From assembly GCA_913055605.1 (NCBI GenBank), contig CAJXKJ010000012.1:1-64000 (forward strand): 64,000 nucleotides of DNA. Direction: 5' to 3'. This document shows positions 53,136-60,525 of the stretch, piece after piece; position 1 is the first letter of the stretch; each line of letters begins with the position of its first letter. Under the pieces are notes generated by a model that did no database searches, was not told where the DNA came from, and saw nothing but the letters and a program-made list of their open reading frames with translations. The DNA is from an uncultured Euryhalocaulis sp. Its GTDB lineage: Bacteria > Pseudomonadota > Alphaproteobacteria > Caulobacterales > Maricaulaceae. The translations under genes were made by a program, and so were the position numbers.

Positions 53136-53870
53136 ATGTTTCGGCGGAAACGTTCGACAGATGGCCGCGTGATCTACGCCGTGGGCGATATCCACGGCCG
53201 GCTCGACCTGCTGGAAATCATGCTGGACCGGATAGCGGAGGACGCCGCGGGCCAGGCGTCTCCCGCCGGCATGGATGTCGTGTTTCTCGGCGACTATGTC
53301 GATCGCGGGCCGAATTCCCGCGGCGTGGTGGAGCGGCTTCGCTCTCTGGAGTCCGACCAGGCGAAGCTTCACTTCCTGAAGGGGAACCACGAGGCCACGA
53401 TGCTGAACTTTCTGGCCGACCCGGGCATCGGGCCCCAATGGTGCCAGCACGGCGGCAAAGAGACGCTTGCCTCCTATGGCGTGGAGGCGCCGATTTCTGC
53501 CGCTGACGAGGACGCCTGGGCGGCGGCGTCGGAGGAGCTGGAGCAGAACCTTCCCGATCCGCACCGGGCCTTCATCCATGGGCTCGATCTGTATGTGGAG
53601 ATCGGCGACTACCTCTTCGTCCATGCCGGGCTGCGGCCGGGGCGGGCGCTGGACGCGCAGACCGAGGAAGACATGCTCTGGATCCGGGACGATTTCCTGG
53701 GCGACCGCCGCCGGTTCGACAAGATCGTCGTCCACGGCCACACCCCCCAGCGCGCCCCGGTCTGGGACAAGCGCCGGATCGGGCTGGATACGGGGGCCTA
53801 TGTGACCGGGGTCCTGACATCGGCCCGGATCGCGGAGGATACGGTCGCCTTCATCGAGGCCAGACGCTAG
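53136..53870 (+). CDS. PPP-family metallophosphoesterase (Ser/Thr phosphatase-like)
   Basis: The 244-residue protein has all PPP motifs: GDIHGRLDLL (near residue 18), FLGDYVDRGPNSRGVV, LKGNHEATML and the later VHGHTP and LDTGAY. The two-metal site is intact. It probably dephosphorylates proteins, or diadenosine polyphosphates as in related enzymes. It lies just ahead of the SLBB export gene and the tyrosine autokinase locus, so control of export by dephosphorylation is possible, although this family acts mainly on Ser/Thr. It is the first plus-strand gene after the AT-rich promoter region. Confidence 0.9.
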   Translation: MFRRKRSTDGRVIYAVGDIHGRLDLLEIMLDRIAEDAAGQASPAGMDVVFLGDYVDRGPNSRGVVERLRSLESDQAKLHFLKGNHEATMLNFLADPGIGPQWCQHGGKETLASYGVEAPISAADEDAWAAASEELEQNLPDPHRAFIHGLDLYVEIGDYLFVHAGLRPGRALDAQTEEDMLWIRDDFLGDRRRFDKIVVHGHTPQRAPVWDKRRIGLDTGAYVTGVLTSARIAEDTVAFIEARR

Positions 53871-53954
53871 GAGGCCAGGCGCTAGCGCCTTGGCGCAAGC
53901 GTTGCATATCTTCGGTAGAACGGGAAAATTGGGCGGATGAGAGTGGGTGCGACG

Positions 53955-54527
53955 ATGAAGCTTGTTTATATGGCGGTCTTGCTGGCCTTCGTGGCCGCAT
54001 GCAGCAGCGCGCCGGTCGGCTCGGTTGTCGCGGGCGACTCCGCATCCGCGCTCGCCGAGCGCCCGTCGGAGATCTATCGGCTCGGCACCGGCGATCAAAT
54101 TCGCTTGATCGTGTTCGGGGAAGATCAGCTCTCCGGCGAATTCGTCGTCGATGGCTCGGGCGCCGTCTCCCTGCCCCTGATCGGGGAGGTGGAGGCCGCC
54201 GGCCGCACGGTTCGCGAGCTGCAGCGCTCGATCGAGGGCCGGCTGTCGGAAGGCTATCTGGTCGAGCCCCGCGTCTCCGCCGAAGTCGTCAATTATCGCC
54301 CGTTTTTCATCATGGGCGAGGTCAACGAGCCGGGCACCTATCCCTATAGCGACGGGCTTACCGTGGTGAATGCGGTGGCGACGGCCGGCGGGTTCACTTA
54401 CCGGGCGGACGAGCGGCGGGTTTATATCCGCCGCCCCGGGGCCGCGGGCTGGCAGGAATACCGCCTGACCTCCGAAACCAATGTCCAGCCGGGGGACACC
54501 CTGCGGATCGGCGAGCGCTTCTTCTAG
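53955..54527 (+). CDS. Polysaccharide export lipoprotein (Wza-like, SLBB)
   Basis: The 190-residue protein has a lipoprotein signal ending FVAACSS (Cys near residue 16), the Poly_export domain starting YRLGTGDQIRLIVFGEDQLSGEF and an SLBB-type domain (FFIMGEVNEPGTYPYSDGLTVVNAVATAGG). It is the outer-membrane export component of a Wzx/Wzy polysaccharide system, shorter than E. coli Wza, which adds C-terminal segments. ATG 53955 gives a compact lipoprotein signal; ATG 53937 in the same frame adds six residues and is also possible. It lies 84 bp after the phosphatase gene. Confidence 0.88.
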   Translation: MKLVYMAVLLAFVAACSSAPVGSVVAGDSASALAERPSEIYRLGTGDQIRLIVFGEDQLSGEFVVDGSGAVSLPLIGEVEAAGRTVRELQRSIEGRLSEGYLVEPRVSAEVVNYRPFFIMGEVNEPGTYPYSDGLTVVNAVATAGGFTYRADERRVYIRRPGAAGWQEYRLTSETNVQPGDTLRIGERFF

Positions 54528-54604
54528 AGCCTCGCCGGCGCCGGGCGACCCGAGAGGGACGATTCCCGTCAAAGTTTATTCGCGGGCGCAGCATGCAATT
54601 TCGC

Positions 54605-54623
54605 AGGCGCGGTATCGCCTTTT
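54605..54623 (+). terminator. Possible intrinsic terminator after the export gene
   Basis: AGGCG-CGGTAT-CGCCT forms a 5-bp stem with a 6-nt loop and runs into TTTT, 77 bp after the export-gene stop. The stem is short, so the call is weak. A second GC hairpin without a T-run (TCGCC to GGCGA, 54532-54548) lies closer to the stop. Confidence 0.3.
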
Positions 54624-54680
54624 GCGCGAATCCTTCTCCTGGGACGGGAGAGGGTGTGGATTCCCGGTCAAATAAAAGAA

Positions 54681-54691
54681 AAAATCGTACG
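54681..54691 (+). promoter_or_regulatory. Shared 11-bp motif, copy 1
   Basis: AAAATCGTACG lies 126 bp before the Ala/Gly-rich gene in an AT-rich stretch, with the dyad AAATG-A-CATTT immediately after it (54692-54702). The same 11 bases recur at 55581-55591 before the next gene, so it is a candidate shared regulatory element. Confidence 0.4.
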
Positions 54692-54817
54692 AAATGACAT
54701 TTGTGCGACTGCGAAGTGGGCTATTCGTTCACTGCGAAAAGGTATATAGAGTGTTACGGAGATTTAAGCTCGGGGGCCGGACCGCTTTCGGCTGGCTGGA
54801 TTCGGGGAGTGCTTGTT

Positions 54818-55564
54818 ATGAAGAATATCGCGCGGATTGCCGCTGCGGCGGTTGCGGGTCTCATGCTGACGGTGTCCGCCGGCGGCTTGGCCATGGCCCA
54901 GGACGACGCCAGCGCCGACGCGCCGGCCCTTCCGGCCGGCGACCCGGGCGAAGCGCCCACGCTGGATGCGACGGAAGCCGCGGCGGCTGACGCTCTGGCC
55001 ACGGCGATCGACACCGCGATCGCGAACCTGGGTGAAGGGGCGACCGAAGCCCAGATCGCGGACGCGGTTGCGGCCACGGTCGCGGCCTCTCCGGCCTCTC
55101 CGGCCGCAAAGGCGGCGGCGACCAATACGGTCGCGACGCGCTCCAGCAACCCGGCGGTTACCGCCGCCGCGCAGCAGGTCAACGTGGCTGTCCGCGTTCA
55201 GGCGGCGGTGACGGCGCTGGGCGCCAACCCGTCTGCGGCGGCTGCGACGGCCGCCGTTAACGCGGTTGTGGCCAATTCCAGCGCGCCGGCCAGCGTGAAA
55301 GCCGCGGCCGCGACGCGCGTCGCCAGTACGCCGGGCGTTCCGGCCACGGTTCAGGCCGCGGCCCAGCAAACGGCGACCACCCAGACCCAGGTTGCGTCCA
55401 ACACCGGCGCGACTGGCGGGACCGGCGGCACTGGCGGGACAACCGGCGGCGATGCGGGCGCGACGGGCGGCACCGGCGGAACGGGCGGCACCGGAGCGGG
55501 TGCTGGCGCCGGGGCCGGCGGGGCCGGCGGCGGCGGCGGCGGCGGTTACTCGACCGCTCAATAG
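54818..55564 (+). CDS. Secreted Ala/Gly-rich low-complexity protein of unknown function
   Basis: The 248-residue product has a signal peptide ending GLAMAQD, an acidic Ala/Asp segment, a long Ala/Val/Thr-rich helical-looking region (about residues 40-185) with only scattered charges, and a C-terminal tail rich in repeated GGTGGTGG-type units followed by poly-Gly and GYSTAQ. I recognise no family. Glycine-rich tails occur in surface and matrix proteins. ATG 54818 follows GGGGAG by about 9 nt. It lies inside the polysaccharide locus between the export lipoprotein and the outer-membrane barrel, has its own promoter-like region, and may be a matrix or surface-layer component. Confidence 0.75.
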   Translation: MKNIARIAAAAVAGLMLTVSAGGLAMAQDDASADAPALPAGDPGEAPTLDATEAAAADALATAIDTAIANLGEGATEAQIADAVAATVAASPASPAAKAAATNTVATRSSNPAVTAAAQQVNVAVRVQAAVTALGANPSAAAATAAVNAVVANSSAPASVKAAAATRVASTPGVPATVQAAAQQTATTQTQVASNTGATGGTGGTGGTTGGDAGATGGTGGTGGTGAGAGAGAGGAGGGGGGGYSTAQ

Positions 55565-55580
55565 GCCGTCCGGTCTATCC

Positions 55581-55591
55581 AAAATCGTACG
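55581..55591 (+). promoter_or_regulatory. Shared 11-bp motif, copy 2
   Basis: AAAATCGTACG occurs 55 bp before the outer-membrane barrel gene and 17 bp after the Ala/Gly-rich gene. It is identical to the copy at 54681-54691. Eight further bases (GTACAGGT) follow that do not match copy 1. Confidence 0.4.
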
Positions 55592-55603
55592 TACAGGTGC
55601 GGG

Positions 55604-55618
55604 GCGCCGGACCGGCGC
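55604..55618. promoter_or_regulatory. Strong GC-rich hairpin between two polysaccharide-locus genes
   Basis: GCGCCGG-A-CCGGCGC is a perfect inverted repeat 28 bp before the GTG start of the beta-barrel gene. With no T-run it is not a normal terminator; it could pause transcription, stabilise the upstream message or bind a regulator. Confidence 0.35.
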
Positions 55619-55645
55619 TCCGCCTGAGGGGCTAAGGAGGGGTTT

Positions 55646-56911
55646 GTGGGGAAAATTGCACTTGGCGCGACGCTTGCGCTTGGCGCGGTCGGGTTTGCAG
55701 GCGCATCGGCGCTGGCCCAGTCGTTCGAGCGGGATCGCAACGTCTCCGTCATGGAGCGTCCCCGCCCCGAATATGACGCTCTGGGCGTTCCGATGGGATC
55801 CTTCACGGCGTATCCCGCCGCGACCGTCGGCGTCGAATATAACGATAACGTCTACGCCACCACGACGGCGACCCAGGATGACACGATCCTGAAAGGCTCC
55901 GCGGAAATGCTGGTCCAGTCCAACTGGTCGCGGCACTTCCTCAGCTTCTTCGGCGTGGTCTCCCACGACGAATACTCGGATCTGTCCGACGAAAACCACA
56001 CGGACTACACGCTGCGCGCCGATGGCCGCGTAGACGTCGTGCGCTCGACGACCCTTGGCGGGTCGGCCGTGTACCAACAGCTGACCGAGCCGCGGACCTC
56101 GTCCAGCGCGCCGGGCGGCGCCGCCGAGCCGATCCAGTATTCGGTGACCGGCTTTGACGGCTACGGCACGTATGAGCGCGGCCGCGCGCGGTTCCGTGTG
56201 TCGTCAGCGTTCAACGAATACGACTATGACGATGCGTTCTCGGCTGCGGGCGCCGTCCTCGACCAGGATTTCCGCGACAAGGACGTCTGGCGCAGCTCGC
56301 TGCGCTCGGACTTCGCGGTCAGCCCCGACACGGCGCTGTTCTTCGAGGCCATCTATGACGAGCGCACCTATTCCCTTCAGCCGCCGGCCGTGACCCTGGC
56401 GCGCGACTCCGAAGGCTATGAACTGCTCGCGGGCGCGAATTTCGACATCACCAATCTGGTGCGCGGCGAAATCGGCGTCGGCTACGTCAATCAGGACTAC
56501 GACAACGCCAGCCTGCCCAGCGTGGAAGGGGTCGGCCTTCGCGGCAACGTCGAATGGTTCCCGACCCAGTTGACGACCGTCTCCTTCGGCGCCTCGCGCA
56601 CGGTGGAGGATTCCACGGTCACCGGCTCTTCCGGCTATCTGTCCTCAAATTTCACGGTGAACATCGACCACGAGCTGATGCGGAACGTCATCCTGTCGGC
56701 CAACGCGCTGTATGCCGAGGACGATTATGAGGGGATCGACCGCACCGACGACCGTCTGGGCGCCGGGCTGGGCGTGACCTACTACGTCAACCGCTATGTC
56801 GGCGTCAGCGGCACGTATAATTATCTGGAGCAGAACACTTCTGGCACAGCCGGTGGTGGCACGGAATATGAAGTGAACCGGTTCGGAGTGTCTCTTCGCT
56901 TGAAATTCTAG
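55646..56911 (+). CDS. Outer-membrane beta-barrel protein of the polysaccharide locus
   Basis: The 421-residue protein starts with GTG after a strong AAGGAGG site. A signal peptide ends ASALAQS. The rest alternates hydrophobic and polar residues in many beta strands (for example TVGVEYNDNVYATT, GFDGYGTYERGRARFRVSSAF) and ends FGVSLRLKF with the terminal Phe expected of outer-membrane barrels. It fits the putative outer-membrane beta-barrel families found beside tyrosine-autokinase polysaccharide genes, possibly the exit channel. It lies 21 bp upstream of the autokinase gene. Confidence 0.87.
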   Translation: MGKIALGATLALGAVGFAGASALAQSFERDRNVSVMERPRPEYDALGVPMGSFTAYPAATVGVEYNDNVYATTTATQDDTILKGSAEMLVQSNWSRHFLSFFGVVSHDEYSDLSDENHTDYTLRADGRVDVVRSTTLGGSAVYQQLTEPRTSSSAPGGAAEPIQYSVTGFDGYGTYERGRARFRVSSAFNEYDYDDAFSAAGAVLDQDFRDKDVWRSSLRSDFAVSPDTALFFEAIYDERTYSLQPPAVTLARDSEGYELLAGANFDITNLVRGEIGVGYVNQDYDNASLPSVEGVGLRGNVEWFPTQLTTVSFGASRTVEDSTVTGSSGYLSSNFTVNIDHELMRNVILSANALYAEDDYEGIDRTDDRLGAGLGVTYYVNRYVGVSGTYNYLEQNTSGTAGGGTEYEVNRFGVSLRLKF

Positions 56912-56932
56912 GGAGCCAGCCGGGCCGGTGTC

Positions 56933-59176
56933 ATGAACGAACAGGTCATTATTCGTAACGAGGCGCCGCATTTGCAGGATTCCGAAAATGAGGGCGATTT
57001 TCTGGACCTTCATGGCCTCTGGCTGACCTTCCGCCGCCGGCAGGGCCTGTTTCTGGCGGTCGCCGGCGTCGTGCTGGCGCTGACGGTCATCGTCACCTTC
57101 CAGATCACCCCGAAATATTCCGCCACCAGCACAGTCCTGCTCGATACGCGCCAGCAGGACATCGTCGATATCGGCGCCGTTCTTTCCGGCCTGCCGTCCG
57201 AATCCGCCGCGGTGGACACCGAGGTCGAGGTCCTGCGTTCGCGCAGCCTGGCCCGCCGGGTGGCCGGGGCGCTGGACCTGTATTCCGACCCGGAGTTCAA
57301 CGGCGCGCTGCGGGAGCCTGAGGGCGTCGGCGCTTGGATCGGCGGCCTGAAATCCGGACTCTCCAACCTTGTCACCGCCTCGATGCCGGACTCGATGGGG
57401 ACTGGCGCATCCGAAGAGGAAACGGAGGCTGCCGCCGTGGTCGCGCGGCTGCTGGATCATCTGTCGGTCCGCCGTCAGGGCCTGACCTATGTGATCGGAA
57501 TTACGGTCACCAGCGAGGAGCCGGCCAAGGCCGCCCGGATCGCCAACGCCTATGCCGAGGAATATCTGGTCGACCAGCTGGAATCGAAATTCGAGGCGAC
57601 CGAGCGCGCCAATGACTGGCTGTCGGAGCGCCTGGCGACCCTGCGGGAAGAGGTTCAAGCTGCCGAAGGCGCCGTGGAGGCCTATCGCGCCGAAGCCGGT
57701 CTGCTGAACGCGGAGGGCTCGACCCTCACCGAACGGCAGATTGCGGACCTGAACGCGCAGGCGGTCCTGCGTCGCACCGAACTGGCCGAAGCCCAGGCGC
57801 GTCTCAGTACGGTACGCCGTCAGATCGCCGCGGGCGCGGAGCAGGAAGTCTCCGAGGTTCTGAACTCCGAAGTTATTCGTGAACTGCGCCGCCAGCGCGC
57901 CGACATCGTGCGCCAGCAGGCGGAGCTTCTGAGCCGCTACGGGGAACGCCACCCCGAAGTCATCAATGTCCGCCGCCAGCTGGCCGACACCGACCGGGAA
58001 ATCGATCAGGAGGCGAACCGCATCGTCGCCAGCCTGGAAAGCGAAGTGACGATCGCGCAGCAACGGCTGAATGCGGTTGAGGGAAGCGCGTCGCGGCTGC
58101 GCGGGGAACTGGTCGACAACAACCAGGCCAGCGTCCGTCTGCGTGAGCTCGAGCGGAACGCCGAGGCGAGCCGCACGCTCTATGAATCCTTCCTCAGCCG
58201 CTTCCGGCAGACGACCGAGCAGGAATCCCTGCAGGAAGCCGACGCGCGCATCATCTCCGTCGCCGACGTGCCGGCCAGTCCGTCCTCGCCCAACCTGAAG
58301 CTGAACGCGCTGCTCGGGCTGGTTCTGGCCGCCATGGCCGGCGCGGGCGCCATCGTGGTGGTGGAGGTCTTCGACCGCGGGCTGACCACGGGCAACCAGG
58401 TGGAGCGCCTGCTGGGCCTGTCGTCGCTGGCGCTCATCCCGATGGTGCCGAAGAAATACCGCGCCCAGGGCCGCGTTGCCGACTATGTCCTCGACAAGCC
58501 GCTGTCGGGTTACGCCGAAGCATTGCGCACCCTGCGGGCCGGACTTCTGTTCTCGCGCGGTCGCGAGGCGTCGAAGGTCGTCACGATCACCTCGGCTCTG
58601 CCGGGCGAGGGCAAGACCGCGACCGCCTTTGCGCTGGCGCGCGTCTCGGCCATGCTGGGCTCGCCCACGATTGTCATCGACGCTGACATCCGTCGGCGCA
58701 TCCTGACCCATTCCGGCCATCTGCACCCCGAAGCGGGACTGATGGAAGTTCTGCGCGGCGAAGCCTCGCCCGAGGACGTCATCGTCGTCGAGGAGCAGAC
58801 GGGTCTCCACATCCTGCCGCTCAGCTCCAAGGCCACCGGCGCTAGCGACGTGTTCGGGCGTGCGGAGATGCGCAGCCTGCTGCGCGACCTGCGCGAGAAG
58901 TACGACATGGTCGTGATCGACACCGCGCCGGCGCTTCCGGTCGCGGAAACGCGCATCCTGTCGACGCTGGTGGACTCCGTCGTGCTGCTGGCGCGCTGGC
59001 GCAAGACGCCGCGGGACGTTGTGCAATCGGCGCTGACCAATCTGCGCCAAGTGGATGCTCCCATCGCGGGCGTGGCGCTCACCCAGGTCGATCTGGCGGC
59101 GGAGAGCCGGTACGGTTACGGCCACCGCTACGGCAAGAGCTACTACCAGAACTACCGGAAATATTATTCCGATTGA
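56933..59176 (+). CDS. Polysaccharide co-polymerase with tyrosine autokinase domain (Wzc-like)
   Basis: The 747-residue inner-membrane protein has a first membrane helix near residue 36 (LFLAVAGVVLALTVIVTF), a Wzz chain-length domain with long coiled-coil helices (about 200-410), and a second helix near 455 (LLGLVLAAMAGAGAIVV). The BY-kinase domain has Walker A PGEGKTA (Lys561), Walker A-prime IVIDADIRR and Walker B VVIDTAPALP. The C-terminal tail carries eight Tyr in about 22 residues, the expected autophosphorylation cluster. It regulates chain length and export together with the SLBB lipoprotein. It follows the barrel gene by 21 bp. Confidence 0.94.
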   Translation: MNEQVIIRNEAPHLQDSENEGDFLDLHGLWLTFRRRQGLFLAVAGVVLALTVIVTFQITPKYSATSTVLLDTRQQDIVDIGAVLSGLPSESAAVDTEVEVLRSRSLARRVAGALDLYSDPEFNGALREPEGVGAWIGGLKSGLSNLVTASMPDSMGTGASEEETEAAAVVARLLDHLSVRRQGLTYVIGITVTSEEPAKAARIANAYAEEYLVDQLESKFEATERANDWLSERLATLREEVQAAEGAVEAYRAEAGLLNAEGSTLTERQIADLNAQAVLRRTELAEAQARLSTVRRQIAAGAEQEVSEVLNSEVIRELRRQRADIVRQQAELLSRYGERHPEVINVRRQLADTDREIDQEANRIVASLESEVTIAQQRLNAVEGSASRLRGELVDNNQASVRLRELERNAEASRTLYESFLSRFRQTTEQESLQEADARIISVADVPASPSSPNLKLNALLGLVLAAMAGAGAIVVVEVFDRGLTTGNQVERLLGLSSLALIPMVPKKYRAQGRVADYVLDKPLSGYAEALRTLRAGLLFSRGREASKVVTITSALPGEGKTATAFALARVSAMLGSPTIVIDADIRRRILTHSGHLHPEAGLMEVLRGEASPEDVIVVEEQTGLHILPLSSKATGASDVFGRAEMRSLLRDLREKYDMVVIDTAPALPVAETRILSTLVDSVVLLARWRKTPRDVVQSALTNLRQVDAPIAGVALTQVDLAAESRYGYGHRYGKSYYQNYRKYYSD

Positions 59177-59349
59177 TCGGGGCCGGTCGTGTCTCGCCCA
59201 CGCCAGATCGCGCCGGGCCTGATGCCGAACCCCGCTTCTGGAGATTCCCCGCTTCGCAGCGTTTGCCCGGGATTTCGCCTTATGTCCTGTTTTGATCCTT
59301 GGCACATTGGAACGCGGATGCGCGGGGGAGATTGGCTGGAGGCAGGCAG

Positions 59350-60525
59350 TTGATCTCGCGCAGGCAGGCTTTGACGGGCGGCGCCTGCGTCGCCGCTGGC
59401 GCTGCGGCCGCGTCGCTGGCCAGCGTCGGGTGGTCCCGGCTCGGCGCCCGGAGCACGCCGCCGCCGACACCGGCGCCCGTCGCGCCGGTCGAGCCTTCGG
59501 CCTTTGCGCCCTTGGACCGTCTTCCCGATCCCGGCGCGCCCTATCTGAAGGACATTGCTTCGGAGTCCGGCCGCTATTTCGGCGCGGCCCTGCGCGACAC
59601 GCTCTTCTCGGACCCGGATTTCCGCTCCCTGGTCGTGCGGGAATGCAATATGGCCGTGTGCGAAGGGGCCATGAAGTTCAAGGCCATCCGGCCGAACCCG
59701 CATGTCTACGACTTCACCGCGGCCGACCGGTTTCTGGAATTCACCGAAGCGCACGGCATGGCTATGCGCGGCCATGCGCTGGTCTGGCACGGCTCGACCT
59801 GGCCCTGGTTCGAGGAACAGCTTCAGGGTCCGGACAAGTGGCGCGTGTTCGAAGATCATATTCGCACGGTCGCGGCCCGGTATCGTGGCCGGATCCATTC
59901 CTGGGACGTCGTGAACGAACCGTTTGAGGCCGGGCGCTATGCGCGCAACGGCATACGGCGCAGCGTGTTCCTGGAAAATCTGGGCGAAGACTATATCCGC
60001 GTCGCCTTCGAGGTCGCGCACGACGCCGATCCCGAGTCCCTGAAATTTCTGAATGAGTTCATGTTCTCCTGGCCGCAGTCGGCGCCGGAGAAAGTTTCCG
60101 GCGCGCTCCGGACCCTCGAAAGCCTCTTGGCGGCCGGCGCGCCCGTTCACGGGTTCGGCCTGCAGGGCCATTTGCTGACCCAGGCGGAGGTGCCCGTCGA
60201 TCTCCAGCGGAGCTTCCTCCAGGAAGTCCGCGCCATGGGCATGAAAGTCTATGTCACCGAGCTTGATGTGCGGGACGCCGAGGCGCCGCAGGACCCGCAG
60301 ACGCGTGACCGGCTGGTGGCGGACAGGGTCCGGACTTTCCTCGACGTCGTGGAGGAAACCGGCGGGTATGAAGCTTTGCTCACCTGGGGGCTGTCGGACC
60401 GCTACACGTGGGTGTCGGAATACTACCCGCGCGAAGACGGCGGCCGTGCGCGGTCGCTTCCTTTCGATGAGGGGCTGGGCGCGAAACCGTTCTACAATGT
60501 CGTCAGAGAAAGTTTGACGCCATGA
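59350..60525 (+). CDS. Tat-exported GH10 endo-xylanase-type hydrolase
   Basis: The 391-residue product has the GH10 marks: MAMRGHALVWHG, the acid/base Glu190 in WDVVNEPFE, a long barrel and the nucleophile Glu304 in VYVTELDVRD, then LLTWGLSDRYTW. The start is a TTG at 59350 with GGAGG 7 nt upstream, giving a Tat signal (SRRQALTGG) at once; no better-placed ATG exists. GH10 enzymes cleave beta-1,4-xylan, but within a polysaccharide locus it may instead trim the cell's own polymer. It overlaps the polymerase-like gene by 4 bp (ATGA). Confidence 0.9.
   Translation: MISRRQALTGGACVAAGAAAASLASVGWSRLGARSTPPPTPAPVAPVEPSAFAPLDRLPDPGAPYLKDIASESGRYFGAALRDTLFSDPDFRSLVVRECNMAVCEGAMKFKAIRPNPHVYDFTAADRFLEFTEAHGMAMRGHALVWHGSTWPWFEEQLQGPDKWRVFEDHIRTVAARYRGRIHSWDVVNEPFEAGRYARNGIRRSVFLENLGEDYIRVAFEVAHDADPESLKFLNEFMFSWPQSAPEKVSGALRTLESLLAAGAPVHGFGLQGHLLTQAEVPVDLQRSFLQEVRAMGMKVYVTELDVRDAEAPQDPQTRDRLVADRVRTFLDVVEETGGYEALLTWGLSDRYTWVSEYYPREDGGRARSLPFDEGLGAKPFYNVVRESLTP

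Noticed and set aside
55420-55560. Short tandem repeats read as a CRISPR or repeat element
   Set aside because: The repeats are in frame and encode the Gly/Thr tail of the secreted protein; there are no spacers.
59293-59320. TGATCC as another RpoE-type promoter before the GH10 gene
   Set aside because: Sixteen bases downstream the sequence is CGGATG, not CGTA, so the second box is missing.
56645-59470. 941-residue minus-strand open frame opposite the tyrosine autokinase
   Set aside because: Antisense to all kinase motifs, with biased composition and no recognisable domain.
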